Of a stretch of DNA of 64,000 nt, positions 26,597 to 36,247 are shown piece by piece. The translations under genes and the position numbers were made by a program. Under the pieces are notes generated by a model that was not told the DNA's origin, did no database searches, and saw only the letters and a program-made list of their open reading frames with translations. Source of the stretch: a virus. The stretch lies in IMG/VR virus record IMGVR_UViG_3300027973_000028, positions 98,467 to 162,466 of that record. One strand, 5' to 3'. The first letter of the stretch is position 1, and each line of letters begins with the position of its first letter.

Positions 26597-27376
26597 TCAG
26601 ACTTTTAGTAGGTTTTCCAAAAATTCAGAACTTCTCTTATCACCATTGCGTTTATACTCATCTAAGTGTGCCGGAGACATAATATGAGGTGCATAGATAT
26701 AGGATGCACTAAACAACGAAAAATTATTTTTAGTTGCATTAGCTGACCAACCCAAATCCTCTCCCTGTTGATGGAATACATAATCTACATTATTGTAAAC
26801 ATCTTTAGACATCATTTTTGCAGCCATTATTATATCTGACTGAAAAAAAGATCCAAGTGGATATGATTTTTCTCTGTATGCCATTTCGCCAACTTTATCT
26901 TTCCAGCTCATTACGCTTGGGAATTGATTGCCTACTGGAGTCATATACATAAGAGGGGAAACTGCATCGGCTCCGGCTTTAATGTGTGCTATTAATAGTT
27001 CTAGTGTGTTTGGATTTTCCAATAAAATATCTGAATCCAAACTTAGATAATAATCTGGTTGATGTTCTCTGACTGTTTGAAGAACAGAATTTCTTAAAGA
27101 AATCATATTATGATATTTAGATAGTGTCCATTGTCTTCCATTGTTTTTGTGTTCATAATGATTAATGTCATTTCTTTCATTAATCACAAACAAAGGAATT
27201 CTTGGATCTAGCTTTTTCCAAGCATGAAGTGCTTTGGTGGTGGCAATATCATCAGGAGCAGTTTCAAAAACAAAACCAATATTAGAAATATCTAATGATT
27301 GCTTTAATATACATCTGATCCATTGAGATAAAATCCAATCTCTTTTGTAGATTGGACATCCTATAATAAGTTTCAT
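26597..27376 (-). CDS. Glycosyltransferase family 2-like protein
   Basis: A 259-residue GT-A-type sequence: K-L-I-I-G-C-P-I-Y-K-R-D-W first strand, V-F-E-T-A-P-D-D, and Y-Y-L-S-L-D-S-D-I-L-L with the D-x-D metal/nucleotide-sugar motif. Q-Q-G-E-D-L-G-W-S follows near the acceptor side. It sits between the portal-associated gene and the protease, an unusual spot. This suggests a head or host-glycan modifying role, but substrate and target are unknown. Confidence 0.75.
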   Translation of the reverse strand: MKLIIGCPIYKRDWILSQWIRCILKQSLDISNIGFVFETAPDDIATTKALHAWKKLDPRIPLFVINERNDINHYEHKNNGRQWTLSKYHNMISLRNSVLQTVREHQPDYYLSLDSDILLENPNTLELLIAHIKAGADAVSPLMYMTPVGNQFPSVMSWKDKVGEMAYREKSYPLGSFFQSDIIMAAKMMSKDVYNNVDYVFHQQGEDLGWSANATKNNFSLFSASYIYAPHIMSPAHLDEYKRNGDKRSSEFLENLLKV

Positions 27377-27379
27377 TTT

Positions 27380-27691
27380 TTATTCAGCTGTTTTAGTTTC
27401 TTTTTTTACTACTGGTTTTGCTGGTTCTTTTTCATCTTTTTTAGATGCAGACTCTGCTAGCAAATCTATTTTTTGTTCTTTATTCTGTGCTACTTCTTGT
27501 GAGGCGACTTCTTCTTCTTCAGGTTCTTCCATCAAAACTTGGAAACCTTCCATAAAGGCATCGACTATTTCAACTAGAATTTGTAATGCAAGTCTTATTT
27601 GATTATTTGCTACAGCTTTTCTAAAGCCTTCAATTGCATCTTCTTCAAGAAGAAATTGTTTTGAAATTTCAGAATTAATCATTAAACTCAT
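27380..27691 (-). CDS. Hypothetical protein between portal and glycosyltransferase (103 aa)
   Basis: The N-terminal half is helical (A-I-E-G-F-R-K-A-V-A-N-N-Q-I-R-L-A-L). The C-terminal half is Lys/Glu/Ala-rich and probably disordered. The start overlaps the portal stop codon by 17 bases, indicating coupling to portal translation. Function unknown. Confidence 0.65.
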   Translation of the reverse strand: MSLMINSEISKQFLLEEDAIEGFRKAVANNQIRLALQILVEIVDAFMEGFQVLMEEPEEEEVASQEVAQNKEQKIDLLAESASKKDEKEPAKPVVKKETKTAE

Positions 27692-29366
27692 TGGTGTTTT
27701 TGTCCTTAATTAAATTTTCAATTGGATTTTCGTCTTCATTAGTATACACTACATTATAGTCTTTTTCTAGCGCATTTTCAATTGCTGATAACCAAGACAT
27801 ATCAGATCTTCTAATATTTGGAGAACTATTTCTGCCATTTTGATTTGCTGGTCTTACTGAGTTACCAGTTCCTCTTCTATTTGAAGGAAGATTTCTTTGA
27901 CCCTTAGGAGCAGAAGCTTGTTTGTCTCCATCCTTTTTAACATCAGTAGCTTTAGCTGGAGTGTTTTGTGCTGCTATTTTAGCCTGAGCTTGAGCTATAT
28001 CAATTTGGACTCTACCCTGTATTGACGGAAACAAATTCTCCTCATCAACTTCTGGATCTAAACCAAGTTCTACTCTTGCTTCGTCTAAGCTAATTAGTGA
28101 ATTAGCATATTTTTGCATGATATGTGTTTCTTTTTTAACCTGAGTATCAACATCAATTTCTTTAAACTTAAAGAAGCATCTGTCTGACACAGTTTCTTCG
28201 ACTGGATTAACTATAGGATCATAACCAGCTTCGAATAGAAGTTCATTAAATATGTGAAGTCTAATCATATCAGAAAATTGTTTTTGATATTGTTTAACCT
28301 TATCGTATAGCGCAACATCTAATCGATCAGTTACCGATCTATTGCCACCATTCATCATCATGCCGAGATGATGAGGGGAAACACCAAGTCCTACTGCAAC
28401 TCTTTCCTTAAAGTGCTCAAGGTAGCTTGATGCATCAAGTGCCTCTTTACCAGAACCAACAATTTCTATATCATGTCTATGGGGCAAGATCAACCCACCC
28501 TCTGATCTTAGATTTTCTATTTCTGCGGCCGCTCTATCAATTTCATCTGGCTCAGCTGGCTGTTCTGGAGTTCCAATTCTATATTTATATAGCGGGAACA
28601 ATTCTCTATGAACTAAATTTTGGATATCTTCTTCTATTTGCCTAAGAGCAACAACGTCATCTAAAACTGTTGTAAGGAATGGGGTTCCAAAAGCTCTTCC
28701 AGTTTTTCTGTCGACACTTATATGTATAACCCTATCTGCAGACCAAACTGGATTTTTATTTGTAGGAGAATACGTTAAAGGATCTGTCATCTGCTCATAC
28801 ATCTTTGGCCTATTATGCTTATCCCTCATTATTCTGACTTGTTCAGTGGGTATAAGATAATAGCCAACAATTGACTCAGTTCCAGATATAGGATTTAATT
28901 TTGTTGGGAAATATTCTGATATATCGGCGCGTGCTTTTACAATAAAAACATTTCCATATTTAAATAACTGATCTGAAACTTCTAATAAGAAATCTGAAAA
29001 TGGTCTTTTCATAGCCATTTCCATAAAATCTATTCTTTGGTATAAATACGAAACTGCTTCTGGATTTTCTCCGACAATTTGCCAGCCTTCTTTCCAAAAC
29101 AATTCTTTATATTTGTTTAAAGCTTGTTTAACATACGAGTCTGTATCAACAGCCTGCATTATTCTTTCAAAGTCATATGGAGACGGCTCAAAAGTACTTC
29201 TAGTATTATACCAATACGTAGAACCCTGATAGCCAAGTGCTAGTGTAGCAACTTTCATCGTCTTTGAGATTGTTTTTACATCTTCTGGTTCTATAGTTCT
29301 AGCTATAAAATCAGAGTTAGAAAAACCTTCTACTTGACGAAAGGGTATATAATCTTTTAAAGCCAT
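27675..29366 (-). CDS. Portal protein
   Basis: The 563-residue protein matches phage portals in order. An N-terminal arm is followed by Y-D-F-E-R-I-M-Q-A-V-D-T-D-S-Y-V-K-Q-A-L, W-K-E-G-W-Q-I-V-G, G-N-V-F-I-V-K-A-R, I-P-T-E-Q-V-R-I-M-R, and D-R-V-I-H-I-S-V-D-R. Then come P-F-L-T-T-V-L-D-D-V-V-A-L-R-Q-I-E-E and L-G-V-S-P-H-H-L-G-M-M-M-N-G-G-N. The C-terminus is basic and disordered. It would form the ring at the unique capsid vertex. It is close to the terminase in the expected order, although fibre-like genes lie in between. Confidence 0.9.
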   Translation of the reverse strand: MALKDYIPFRQVEGFSNSDFIARTIEPEDVKTISKTMKVATLALGYQGSTYWYNTRSTFEPSPYDFERIMQAVDTDSYVKQALNKYKELFWKEGWQIVGENPEAVSYLYQRIDFMEMAMKRPFSDFLLEVSDQLFKYGNVFIVKARADISEYFPTKLNPISGTESIVGYYLIPTEQVRIMRDKHNRPKMYEQMTDPLTYSPTNKNPVWSADRVIHISVDRKTGRAFGTPFLTTVLDDVVALRQIEEDIQNLVHRELFPLYKYRIGTPEQPAEPDEIDRAAAEIENLRSEGGLILPHRHDIEIVGSGKEALDASSYLEHFKERVAVGLGVSPHHLGMMMNGGNRSVTDRLDVALYDKVKQYQKQFSDMIRLHIFNELLFEAGYDPIVNPVEETVSDRCFFKFKEIDVDTQVKKETHIMQKYANSLISLDEARVELGLDPEVDEENLFPSIQGRVQIDIAQAQAKIAAQNTPAKATDVKKDGDKQASAPKGQRNLPSNRRGTGNSVRPANQNGRNSSPNIRRSDMSWLSAIENALEKDYNVVYTNEDENPIENLIKDKNTNEFND

Positions 29367-29422
29367 TATTGTCTCCTATAAAAACTAATTAAAATAGTAC
29401 TAATTTTAATAGTTTTTATAAC

Positions 29423-29626
29423 TTAGTTTTGTGAGATGCCGGCTTTGTCAAAGGTATTCTTAATAATAAGTCCCTTAACTGATTCAAGCCAAAAAATCGT
29501 TTCAGCCTCAGAAAAGTCAGAACGATACGAAAGATTCTTATCACTAATCTTAATTTCAACTACGAACTCAGTTTTTACTGGATTGCTTTCATTTGTTTCT
29601 GTTGTTACTTCATTATTTTCACTCAT
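29423..29626 (-). CDS. Hypothetical acidic protein (67 aa)
   Basis: An acidic N-terminus leads into a beta-rich core (F-V-V-E-I-K-I-S-D-K-N-L-S-Y). No family recognised. It is tightly spaced with the 29628 gene, one base apart, and so probably real. Confidence 0.55.
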   Translation of the reverse strand: MSENNEVTTETNESNPVKTEFVVEIKISDKNLSYRSDFSEAETIFWLESVKGLIIKNTFDKAGISQN

Positions 29627-29627
29627 C

Positions 29628-29876
29628 TTAGTGTCCTTTTTGTTTTTCTATTATTGCTGTTAATTGCTTTATTGTAGCATCTTTTATTACTACCTCAGTC
29701 ATTAATTGAGATAGTTTTTCTTGAAAAGATGCTATTATTAAATTAATATCTAAATTAGAATCATTATTATTTTGTGGATCAAAACTTTCCGATAATTGCA
29801 TTGAATGTTTTTCCTCTATTGTTTGTTGTTCAAACATTAAATCTTGTTTATTTTTTTTGATAAACAGTTTTGACAT
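29628..29876 (-). CDS. Hypothetical protein with C-terminal coiled coil (82 aa)
   Basis: The last 35 residues (L-I-I-A-S-F-Q-E-K-L-S-Q-L-M-T-E-V) have heptad spacing, and the N-terminus is polar. It could be a small oligomeric structural or regulatory protein. No domain match recognised. Confidence 0.5.
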   Translation of the reverse strand: MSKLFIKKNKQDLMFEQQTIEEKHSMQLSESFDPQNNNDSNLDINLIIASFQEKLSQLMTEVVIKDATIKQLTAIIEKQKGH

Positions 29877-29929
29877 AAGTATATTATATACTATCTTTCA
29901 ATAGTAGTTTTGTCAATTCTAGTATAATA

Positions 29930-31868
29930 TTATTTTTCTAATTCTAATACCCTTTTGCGAAGATCTTGAATACTTGCAACGGCCAATGCCAATAGATCAA
30001 GATGCTTATACATCTCAATTTCTCCGTCGCCATCTTCTTCGTAATTATAAACAGACAGTAAACCGTTAGAAACTTCTTCGACTTCTTCTGCTATAAATCC
30101 AATATTAATAGATGATTCTCTTCTTATTCTTTGTTCTTCTGTTTCTGGTTTGCGACTATTAATTTGTGGTTTCCAGGTAAATGTTACTGGCCTTAATGAA
30201 TCTATAATTGAAATATTATTAAAATCTTGTATATTTTCTTTTAATTCTCTTTTAGAAGAAACTCTAAAAACTTCACCGCCGCTAACACATAAAGTAGTTC
30301 CACTACTCGGACTTGTTGAAAGACCGGTAATACGTCTTTGTGAAACAAATTCGTTATAATTAATATACCAAGTTTGACCTCCAATCCACGAGCTGCCAGA
30401 GAAGCTTGTATCAATAAGCAAGCCTTGATCACCTCCAGCAAATATATAACATTGTGTCGCACCATCGGGACTGGCAGTCCCGAGCGCTATTTGGCCTCCA
30501 TCTATAGGGAGAGAAATTCTCCCACCTACAGTCAAACTAGTTCCACTAATTTCTGAACCAGTTATTGAGGTACCAGTAATATTGACTCCATTAATATTTG
30601 CTGCAGTGATCGTTCCAGTTACCAGATCGCCACCAATGCTTCCAGATGTTGCGTTTATTTCTCCACTAATATTTGCGCTTGTTGCCGTTAAAGAGCCATC
30701 ACTATTTACTTGAAAAGCACCGTTGTTAATATCTATTGAAGTTCCAGAAATAGTTCCACCAGTTATTAAATCTCCAGATATATTTCCTGAGGTAGCATTA
30801 ATGGTTCCAGTAATATTTGCATTGCTTGCTACTAAACCGCCTTGGGGCGTTACCCTAAATGGCGCACTTGAGAATGTGCTATTTCCTAAATAAATTCCGC
30901 TTGAATCAGCTTTAAATATAGAATTACTAGAACCAATAGAAATAGTTCCACCACTTAACTCTCCAGAAAAAGTTCCACCAGCAGCGGAAAGATTTCCAGA
31001 AAAAGTGCCACCAGCTGCAGAAAGATTGCCAGTAAAAGTTAAATTTGTTCCATCCCAGTAAAGATATTTTGTAGAACTTCCTACTTTAAATTCTGCAGTT
31101 GATATAACACTCCCAGTTGTGTTCGCCTTCCATCTGTTATGTTCGTTTATAAATACTGCACCTGCTTTTACTGTTCCTCGTATCGCAGCTTGGTCAAATT
31201 CAGCAAAGCCGTCTCCTCTTATCAGCCATCCGGCAGTGTTTGCCGAATAGTTGGAAGATCTAATAACTGCCGTATTAGCTGGGGCAGAGTATACAGTTGC
31301 GGCACCTGCTTGGGTCAAAACTATTTCATGAGCTCCAATTGTCCCAGCTGTTATTTTTGCAGCAGTTAGGCTTGCTATATATTGATTTGATATAAGAGGA
31401 TTTGCTTGATCACTTTGAACTATTGGAGACCAACTACTTGGATTATTGCTGGAATCTATTGTTCTTATTCTTCCAAAATATCTTCTTGTTGTTGAATCTG
31501 TGCTATTTGCTACTGCAACTGTAAACACATTTGATCCAGACGTTCCAGAAGAATATATGGTCGCGTTTGTTATCGGAGAAATATTTGGATAAGATCCAGA
31601 GACCTGGTTAGCCTCATAAAGCTCATAACCATATGATCTTGCGTCTTTATCTGATGCGTTGTCAAAAACAAACATCACCTTTTCAAATGAAGAATACAGA
31701 GCAAGGTTTAGTGGATAATCTGGAATTGTTTGATCTGTTGGAACAGAAAATATTATTGCTTGTGATGGAGCGGAATTTATATTTAAATCTGAGTCTTTTA
31801 CTCTAGCTGTTAATATGTAATTTTTTCCGTGGTTTTAAATTTTCTATTTTTCTTCTGACTTTAGCCAT
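29930..31868 (-). CDS. Tail protein with C-terminal S74 intramolecular chaperone, 645 aa after a +1 shift at 31829 (CGG-A)
   Basis: The ATG at 31868 overlaps the previous stop (TAATG) and has GGAGGA eight bases upstream. At codon 14 the frame reads CCA CGG AAA and would end after 21 residues. The +1 reading (CCA, GGA, AAA) joins G-K-N-Y-I-L-T-A-R-V-K-D-S-D to the long frame. The N-terminal part is Ig/FnIII-like (Y-G-Y-E-L-Y-E-A, Y-F-G-R-I-R-T-I-D). The middle holds S-A-A-G-G-T-F-S-G-x-L-S repeats. The C-terminus has S-S-K-R-E-L-K-E-N-I, R-P-V-T-F-T-W, N-I-G-F-I-A-E-E-V, the peptidase S74 autoprocessing chaperone that trims trimeric fibres. Confidence 0.85.
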
Positions 31869-32821
31869 TAGACTGTTCCTCCAGAAACTATTCTACCAAA
31901 TAAATATGGACTAACTTCTTCCTTATCTATTTTTGCATAAACGTTGAGTGCGTATGAATAGTGGTCAACCTCTATTCTTCCATCTTTAGAAGAAGGATTT
32001 CTTTCATAGTCTGCTTTTATTTCAAAAATATAATCTTTATAATATAAATCATCTGTAGAAAATACTAATATATTTTCTTTTTTATTCTCACTAAACAAAT
32101 CTATCTCCTGCCAATCAACTTCAATGATATCTTGAGGTGTTGCATCTGACGATAAAGAAATTATCCTTAATTTAAACTTTCCTAAATCAGGGCTTTTGTT
32201 GCAAAATAACTCAAAAAATGGACCAGTAAAAGTTCCAATTAATTTTGCTCCAGGATTTTTGCTAGATCCATTTTCCCAATCTGTTTCAATATTTAAATAA
32301 GAAAATGAATAAAATGCTGAAGTATTTGAACTTACATCAAAAGATGTTTCATCTATGTCCGATGACTGTGTTATGAATTCTGCCTGTTGTTCCGAACATG
32401 AGATATAGTCTTCATAAACGCCATTGTTTACTTTTTTAATTTTTTTAATATCATCTGTTTTATAGTAAAGACTATATTGATTTTCAATTTGTATACTTTT
32501 TTCATGACTAGTAGCTGCTTGAAAATAAATTCTATTACCGATAATATGTGATTTAACTGCTATAAAATTATAGTCATCACTTGATTTTGATTCATAAACA
32601 ACTATATATGAATTTTGTTTTACCTCTTCTTGCAGTGAGGAGCTAATAAATTTATCTATTGATACATTAGATATATCTACGAATAACCAATTATCTTTTT
32701 CTACATCCTGTTTTAGGATAGGAATATTTATTTTCCTTCTAAGAATCGGATATACATATGAAGTATCCTGATTGGGTATAGACGGATTGGCCGTCACAGG
32801 TAAATATCTAAACCAAGTCAT
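31868..32821 (-). CDS. Hypothetical tail/structural protein (317 aa)
   Basis: A beta-rich sequence beginning M-T-W-F-R-Y-L-P-V-T with no recognised domain. Genes on both sides are structural and the stop/start overlap is one base with the S74 protein, so a baseplate or tail role is likely but inferred from context only. Confidence 0.65.
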   Translation of the reverse strand: MTWFRYLPVTANPSIPNQDTSYVYPILRRKINIPILKQDVEKDNWLFVDISNVSIDKFISSSLQEEVKQNSYIVVYESKSSDDYNFIAVKSHIIGNRIYFQAATSHEKSIQIENQYSLYYKTDDIKKIKKVNNGVYEDYISCSEQQAEFITQSSDIDETSFDVSSNTSAFYSFSYLNIETDWENGSSKNPGAKLIGTFTGPFFELFCNKSPDLGKFKLRIISLSSDATPQDIIEVDWQEIDLFSENKKENILVFSTDDLYYKDYIFEIKADYERNPSSKDGRIEVDHYSYALNVYAKIDKEEVSPYLFGRIVSGGTV

Positions 32822-32823
32822 AA

Positions 32824-34389
32824 TTAAATTTGAATAACCTCAATTACGTAATCGTAATTTTCATTATAAAGATTGTCATCAATTTCAATATCAATTATAG
32901 CATCTGCAGCTGGAACTCCACCATCCAATATATCTGTTATGTATTCAACAATGTTTACAGAAGTGGGTGATGGGGGTATTGATTGTTCTGTTTCTCTTAC
33001 TGATTGATAATCTATATCGGTTGATCTAATTCTTTCAGAACCATCTGATCCAGTATGAGTGTGTGTGGATAAATTTACGCCATCTATTTTTGCGTTATTT
33101 TTTACAAAAATATCTCCATCAATAATTCCGCCATTCTTTAATAAATATTGCGGGTGATGATTTTCTGTTAGGTCATCTAAACTAGAGTGACTTGATACTA
33201 GATCACTTTCTGTCCTGTATGTTTGGTGAGTTAAATCAAATATCTTAGCGTATTCATCACTTTTTACAGTTTTAATTATTACTGGCTTTGGTTGACCCTT
33301 AGAGGATAATTGATATATGTAATTTGAGTATCTTCTTTTGCTTATTACAAGAGAAAATAATTTTTCTACATTAAAATTAATAACATTACTTCTCTGTATC
33401 ATATCTGCCAAAATCATCCCAAAATTTGAGTTAATAATATTTGTTGCAGATAATAACTCTTGTGTCATTACAGGTAGCTCTCTTGACAATGCTGTTGTGT
33501 AATAATCCAGTTCCATTGAAGAAACTATTTGGTTTTTAAAATCAATAGATTGAGATAAATATCTTTCATAAAAAATGTCACAATTATCAACATAATCTCG
33601 TTTTAAAGATTCTAAGATATTTTTAGTTTCATCATGTAAAGCATTTAATTTAATTGAAAAAAACGCTTGGAATTCGACTGCTTGTTTTTTTGTTGTTTTA
33701 TCCAACTCGGAAGCTGGTATTTCGCCTGGGGACGATATGATTGTCTGCCTGATGTACTGCGTGTGTTGTGACGCCATCTTGGCCCACGAGTCAAATTGTA
33801 GTGCGATCTGTTTTTGTGAGTCATCTTCATAATCATCTCCAAACTTTAACAATAAAATATCTTTTATATTTGACGCCTCGTTTAGCATAAATATAAGTAA
33901 ATTTCGTAAATCAAATAAATATGCAAAAGATGACTGTGAAATTGATTGATGGTAATTTTCTATCATTCTTCTAGCACTTGTGGACATAGATCTTTCTGCA
34001 TACTTATATTCATTGAAAGAAATGTGATCCGGTGCATTTTTTTGTGTAGAATTATATTTTAATAATTCTTTCCATAATTTTCTATGTGATTCTTCTAAAG
34101 AAATATTTATAGATGGATTTATATAAATATTTAATAATAATTTTTCTAAAGTTAATTTAGTTTGATTTAAAAAACTATAGGTTTGCATTATTTGACTTCT
34201 ACACCCTTCTAGGGGTATAAAATAGTCTGGCCTGAGAGCGTATTCAAACTTTCCAGGAATAGTCCCAGTCTTGCTTGCATTTATGGTTTCTTGAGGTGTT
34301 CTTTGTTCAAAAAAAGAAACGTCAGCTTTTTCTGCTGAATAAAAATTATTTGAACCATTTACATTTGTTTGTATATTATTAATTGACAT
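32824..34389 (-). CDS. Structural protein with H-T-H-T-G motif (521 aa)
   Basis: The first 350 residues are mainly helical. Near the C-terminus H-H-P-Q-Y-L-L-K-N-G-G, G-D-I-F-V-K-N-N-A-K-I-D-G-V and S-T-H-T-H-T-G-S-D-G-S form a motif frequent in phage baseplate, needle and fibre-attachment proteins. It lies immediately downstream of the terminase. The call as a tail or connector component is inference from motif and order. Confidence 0.65.
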   Translation of the reverse strand: MSINNIQTNVNGSNNFYSAEKADVSFFEQRTPQETINASKTGTIPGKFEYALRPDYFIPLEGCRSQIMQTYSFLNQTKLTLEKLLLNIYINPSINISLEESHRKLWKELLKYNSTQKNAPDHISFNEYKYAERSMSTSARRMIENYHQSISQSSFAYLFDLRNLLIFMLNEASNIKDILLLKFGDDYEDDSQKQIALQFDSWAKMASQHTQYIRQTIISSPGEIPASELDKTTKKQAVEFQAFFSIKLNALHDETKNILESLKRDYVDNCDIFYERYLSQSIDFKNQIVSSMELDYYTTALSRELPVMTQELLSATNIINSNFGMILADMIQRSNVINFNVEKLFSLVISKRRYSNYIYQLSSKGQPKPVIIKTVKSDEYAKIFDLTHQTYRTESDLVSSHSSLDDLTENHHPQYLLKNGGIIDGDIFVKNNAKIDGVNLSTHTHTGSDGSERIRSTDIDYQSVRETEQSIPPSPTSVNIVEYITDILDGGVPAADAIIDIEIDDNLYNENYDYVIEVIQI

Positions 34390-34397
34390 AAATTAAC

Positions 34398-36245
34398 CTA
34401 AAATATTTTTCTTTTTAATTTTGGTTTTCCAGCCATTCTTCCAATCCTAGAAGCCATAAGAGCATCTGCCCTACCAACCGATGGGGTATGCTTTGACTCT
34501 ACACTGTCTTCCGAGTTACTCGGTTTTGGCATATAAAATGTGTTGGAAAACGATTGAGTTTTTGTAGTATAATTTGATTTCATAAGATCACCATAATTTT
34601 GGGTTATAGCCAAAAGAGCCAACATGAGCGCATCATGCGCGTGATCCATTGCTGATCCACTCGCTTCAAAAACTGGTCTTCCTGTTTGGGTGGTTCTTAC
34701 AACTATATAAGATATTAATTGCAAATAAAGTTCTTCATCTGTTTCTGAAAAAAGAATTTTTTCTTTTTCTAAATATTGCCTCAAGTTGTCAACCATAAAT
34801 GGTTTCATTTCTTTTTTAACTGGAAGATGAGTATAGGGATCTTTTACTTCTATTGTTTCGGCAAAAGAAACACCCTTTACTCTTTCTCTTAGTTTTGTTT
34901 GAGGATTTTCTACTCCAGCTTTATGTAGAAGTTCTACTTGAACTTCACCAAAACCTCTGTCTACATAAATATGTCTAGGTTCGAATATTTTATTTAATTC
35001 CATTATTCTATCTACAGCTTTAGTTAAAGTATATTCTGAACGAGGTATTTCTTCTCTATAACAAACTCTTGTTCTTCCTCTAAATCTCTCGTCTTCATAG
35101 TTGTCATTGCATGCTTCAACTATAACAATATTTGTTCCAGCTCCATATTTATCCCAGTCAACACCTATGGTAAAAAATGATCTAGCCGAAGTAACTTCGG
35201 GGTTGTATTTCCAACCTGGATTAACGAATGCCGTGTCAACATATTTTCTTGGGTATACGCCTTCTGAGTCTTCGCCCCAGTCAGCTTCTATTTCGTGACG
35301 ATAACCCATTTCTGTATATTGTTCTCTAAACTCATCTTCTTGTTCTTTAGAGAAATAAGGGTTGCAGTATGATGGAAACCAAAACTCTTTAAATCTTTCG
35401 GACCTACACCATTCCCAAAATTTTTCTCTTCTACCAGTTGGAGTAGAAGCGCCAATCATCATCTTGTCAGGTTGATCTTCTGCGGTTTTCTGCAACATCG
35501 CGTACAATGCATCTAGGTCGTCAGTATGCATGTAATCCATTTCGTCCAACACTATCACGTGTGCTTCCTGACCACGAGCTACGTCTGACTTTCCGCCCGA
35601 ACGCATACCAGATGTAAAGAATCTAATAGTTGAGCCATTAGAAAATTCCATCATGAATTGAGGGCTGCTAACTTTTCTTGTTATCGAATTCATAACAACT
35701 TCGTTCTTGCCGGCTATTCTTCCAATCTCTTGATAGATGAGTTCTACTTGCGTTTTCATTGGAGCAATAACAAGACATCTTCCGTCTTTGTGCGTATAGC
35801 TATAATGTAAAAGTGTTATAGCTAGTGTGAAAGTTTTTCCTAAACGACGACCAGCTCTTAATACTTTTCTTAATGATGGGTCTCTTAGTATTAATATTTG
35901 ATAAACTCTAGGTTGAACTTGTAAAAAGTTTTTTGCCCAAACAACAGGATCTTTAGCTATGTGCATTTGCCTTTGTTGTTCTGCTGATATCCCAAGATCC
36001 AGAAGTTCTCTATCCATCTCGAATGGTTCATCAATCAAGAGGGATAGTTCTTTATTGGTTAAAGGTTTACTCGTTACCGGTGTCCCGTCAACCCAGTTAA
36101 TGTGTTGTAGTTTATTTTCAAAAACCCATTCAATTCTATTAACCTGTTTAAATAATTCTATATCTTGATCTTTAATTAATTCTAAAAGATCTTCTCTAGA
36201 AAGTTTTTCTAATTTTTTTCTAAACTCTTTAGCTTTATGATCCAT
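34398..36245 (-). CDS. terL: Terminase large subunit
   Basis: A 615-residue packaging motor. The ATPase domain has the Walker A-like R-A-G-R-R-L-G-K-T (about 130-138), Walker B V-I-V-L-D-E-M-D-Y (about 230-238) and a coupling G-A-S-T-P-T-G motif. The RNase H-like nuclease domain has F-F-T-I-G-V-D-W-D-K-Y-G (first Asp about 363), Y-V-D-R-G-F-G and a final M-D-H-A-H-D-A-L. A long helical N-terminal extension of about 100 residues precedes the ATPase. Length and motif order fit a complete, functional TerL. Confidence 0.95.
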   Translation of the reverse strand: MDHKAKEFRKKLEKLSREDLLELIKDQDIELFKQVNRIEWVFENKLQHINWVDGTPVTSKPLTNKELSLLIDEPFEMDRELLDLGISAEQQRQMHIAKDPVVWAKNFLQVQPRVYQILILRDPSLRKVLRAGRRLGKTFTLAITLLHYSYTHKDGRCLVIAPMKTQVELIYQEIGRIAGKNEVVMNSITRKVSSPQFMMEFSNGSTIRFFTSGMRSGGKSDVARGQEAHVIVLDEMDYMHTDDLDALYAMLQKTAEDQPDKMMIGASTPTGRREKFWEWCRSERFKEFWFPSYCNPYFSKEQEDEFREQYTEMGYRHEIEADWGEDSEGVYPRKYVDTAFVNPGWKYNPEVTSARSFFTIGVDWDKYGAGTNIVIVEACNDNYEDERFRGRTRVCYREEIPRSEYTLTKAVDRIMELNKIFEPRHIYVDRGFGEVQVELLHKAGVENPQTKLRERVKGVSFAETIEVKDPYTHLPVKKEMKPFMVDNLRQYLEKEKILFSETDEELYLQLISYIVVRTTQTGRPVFEASGSAMDHAHDALMLALLAITQNYGDLMKSNYTTKTQSFSNTFYMPKPSNSEDSVESKHTPSVGRADALMASRIGRMAGKPKLKRKIF

Positions 36246-36247
36246 AA

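Noticed and set aside
34970-35000. GGTTCGAA as a tRNA T-loop
   Set aside because: It lies in the terminase coding sequence and no cloverleaf can be formed. I found no tRNA gene in the window.
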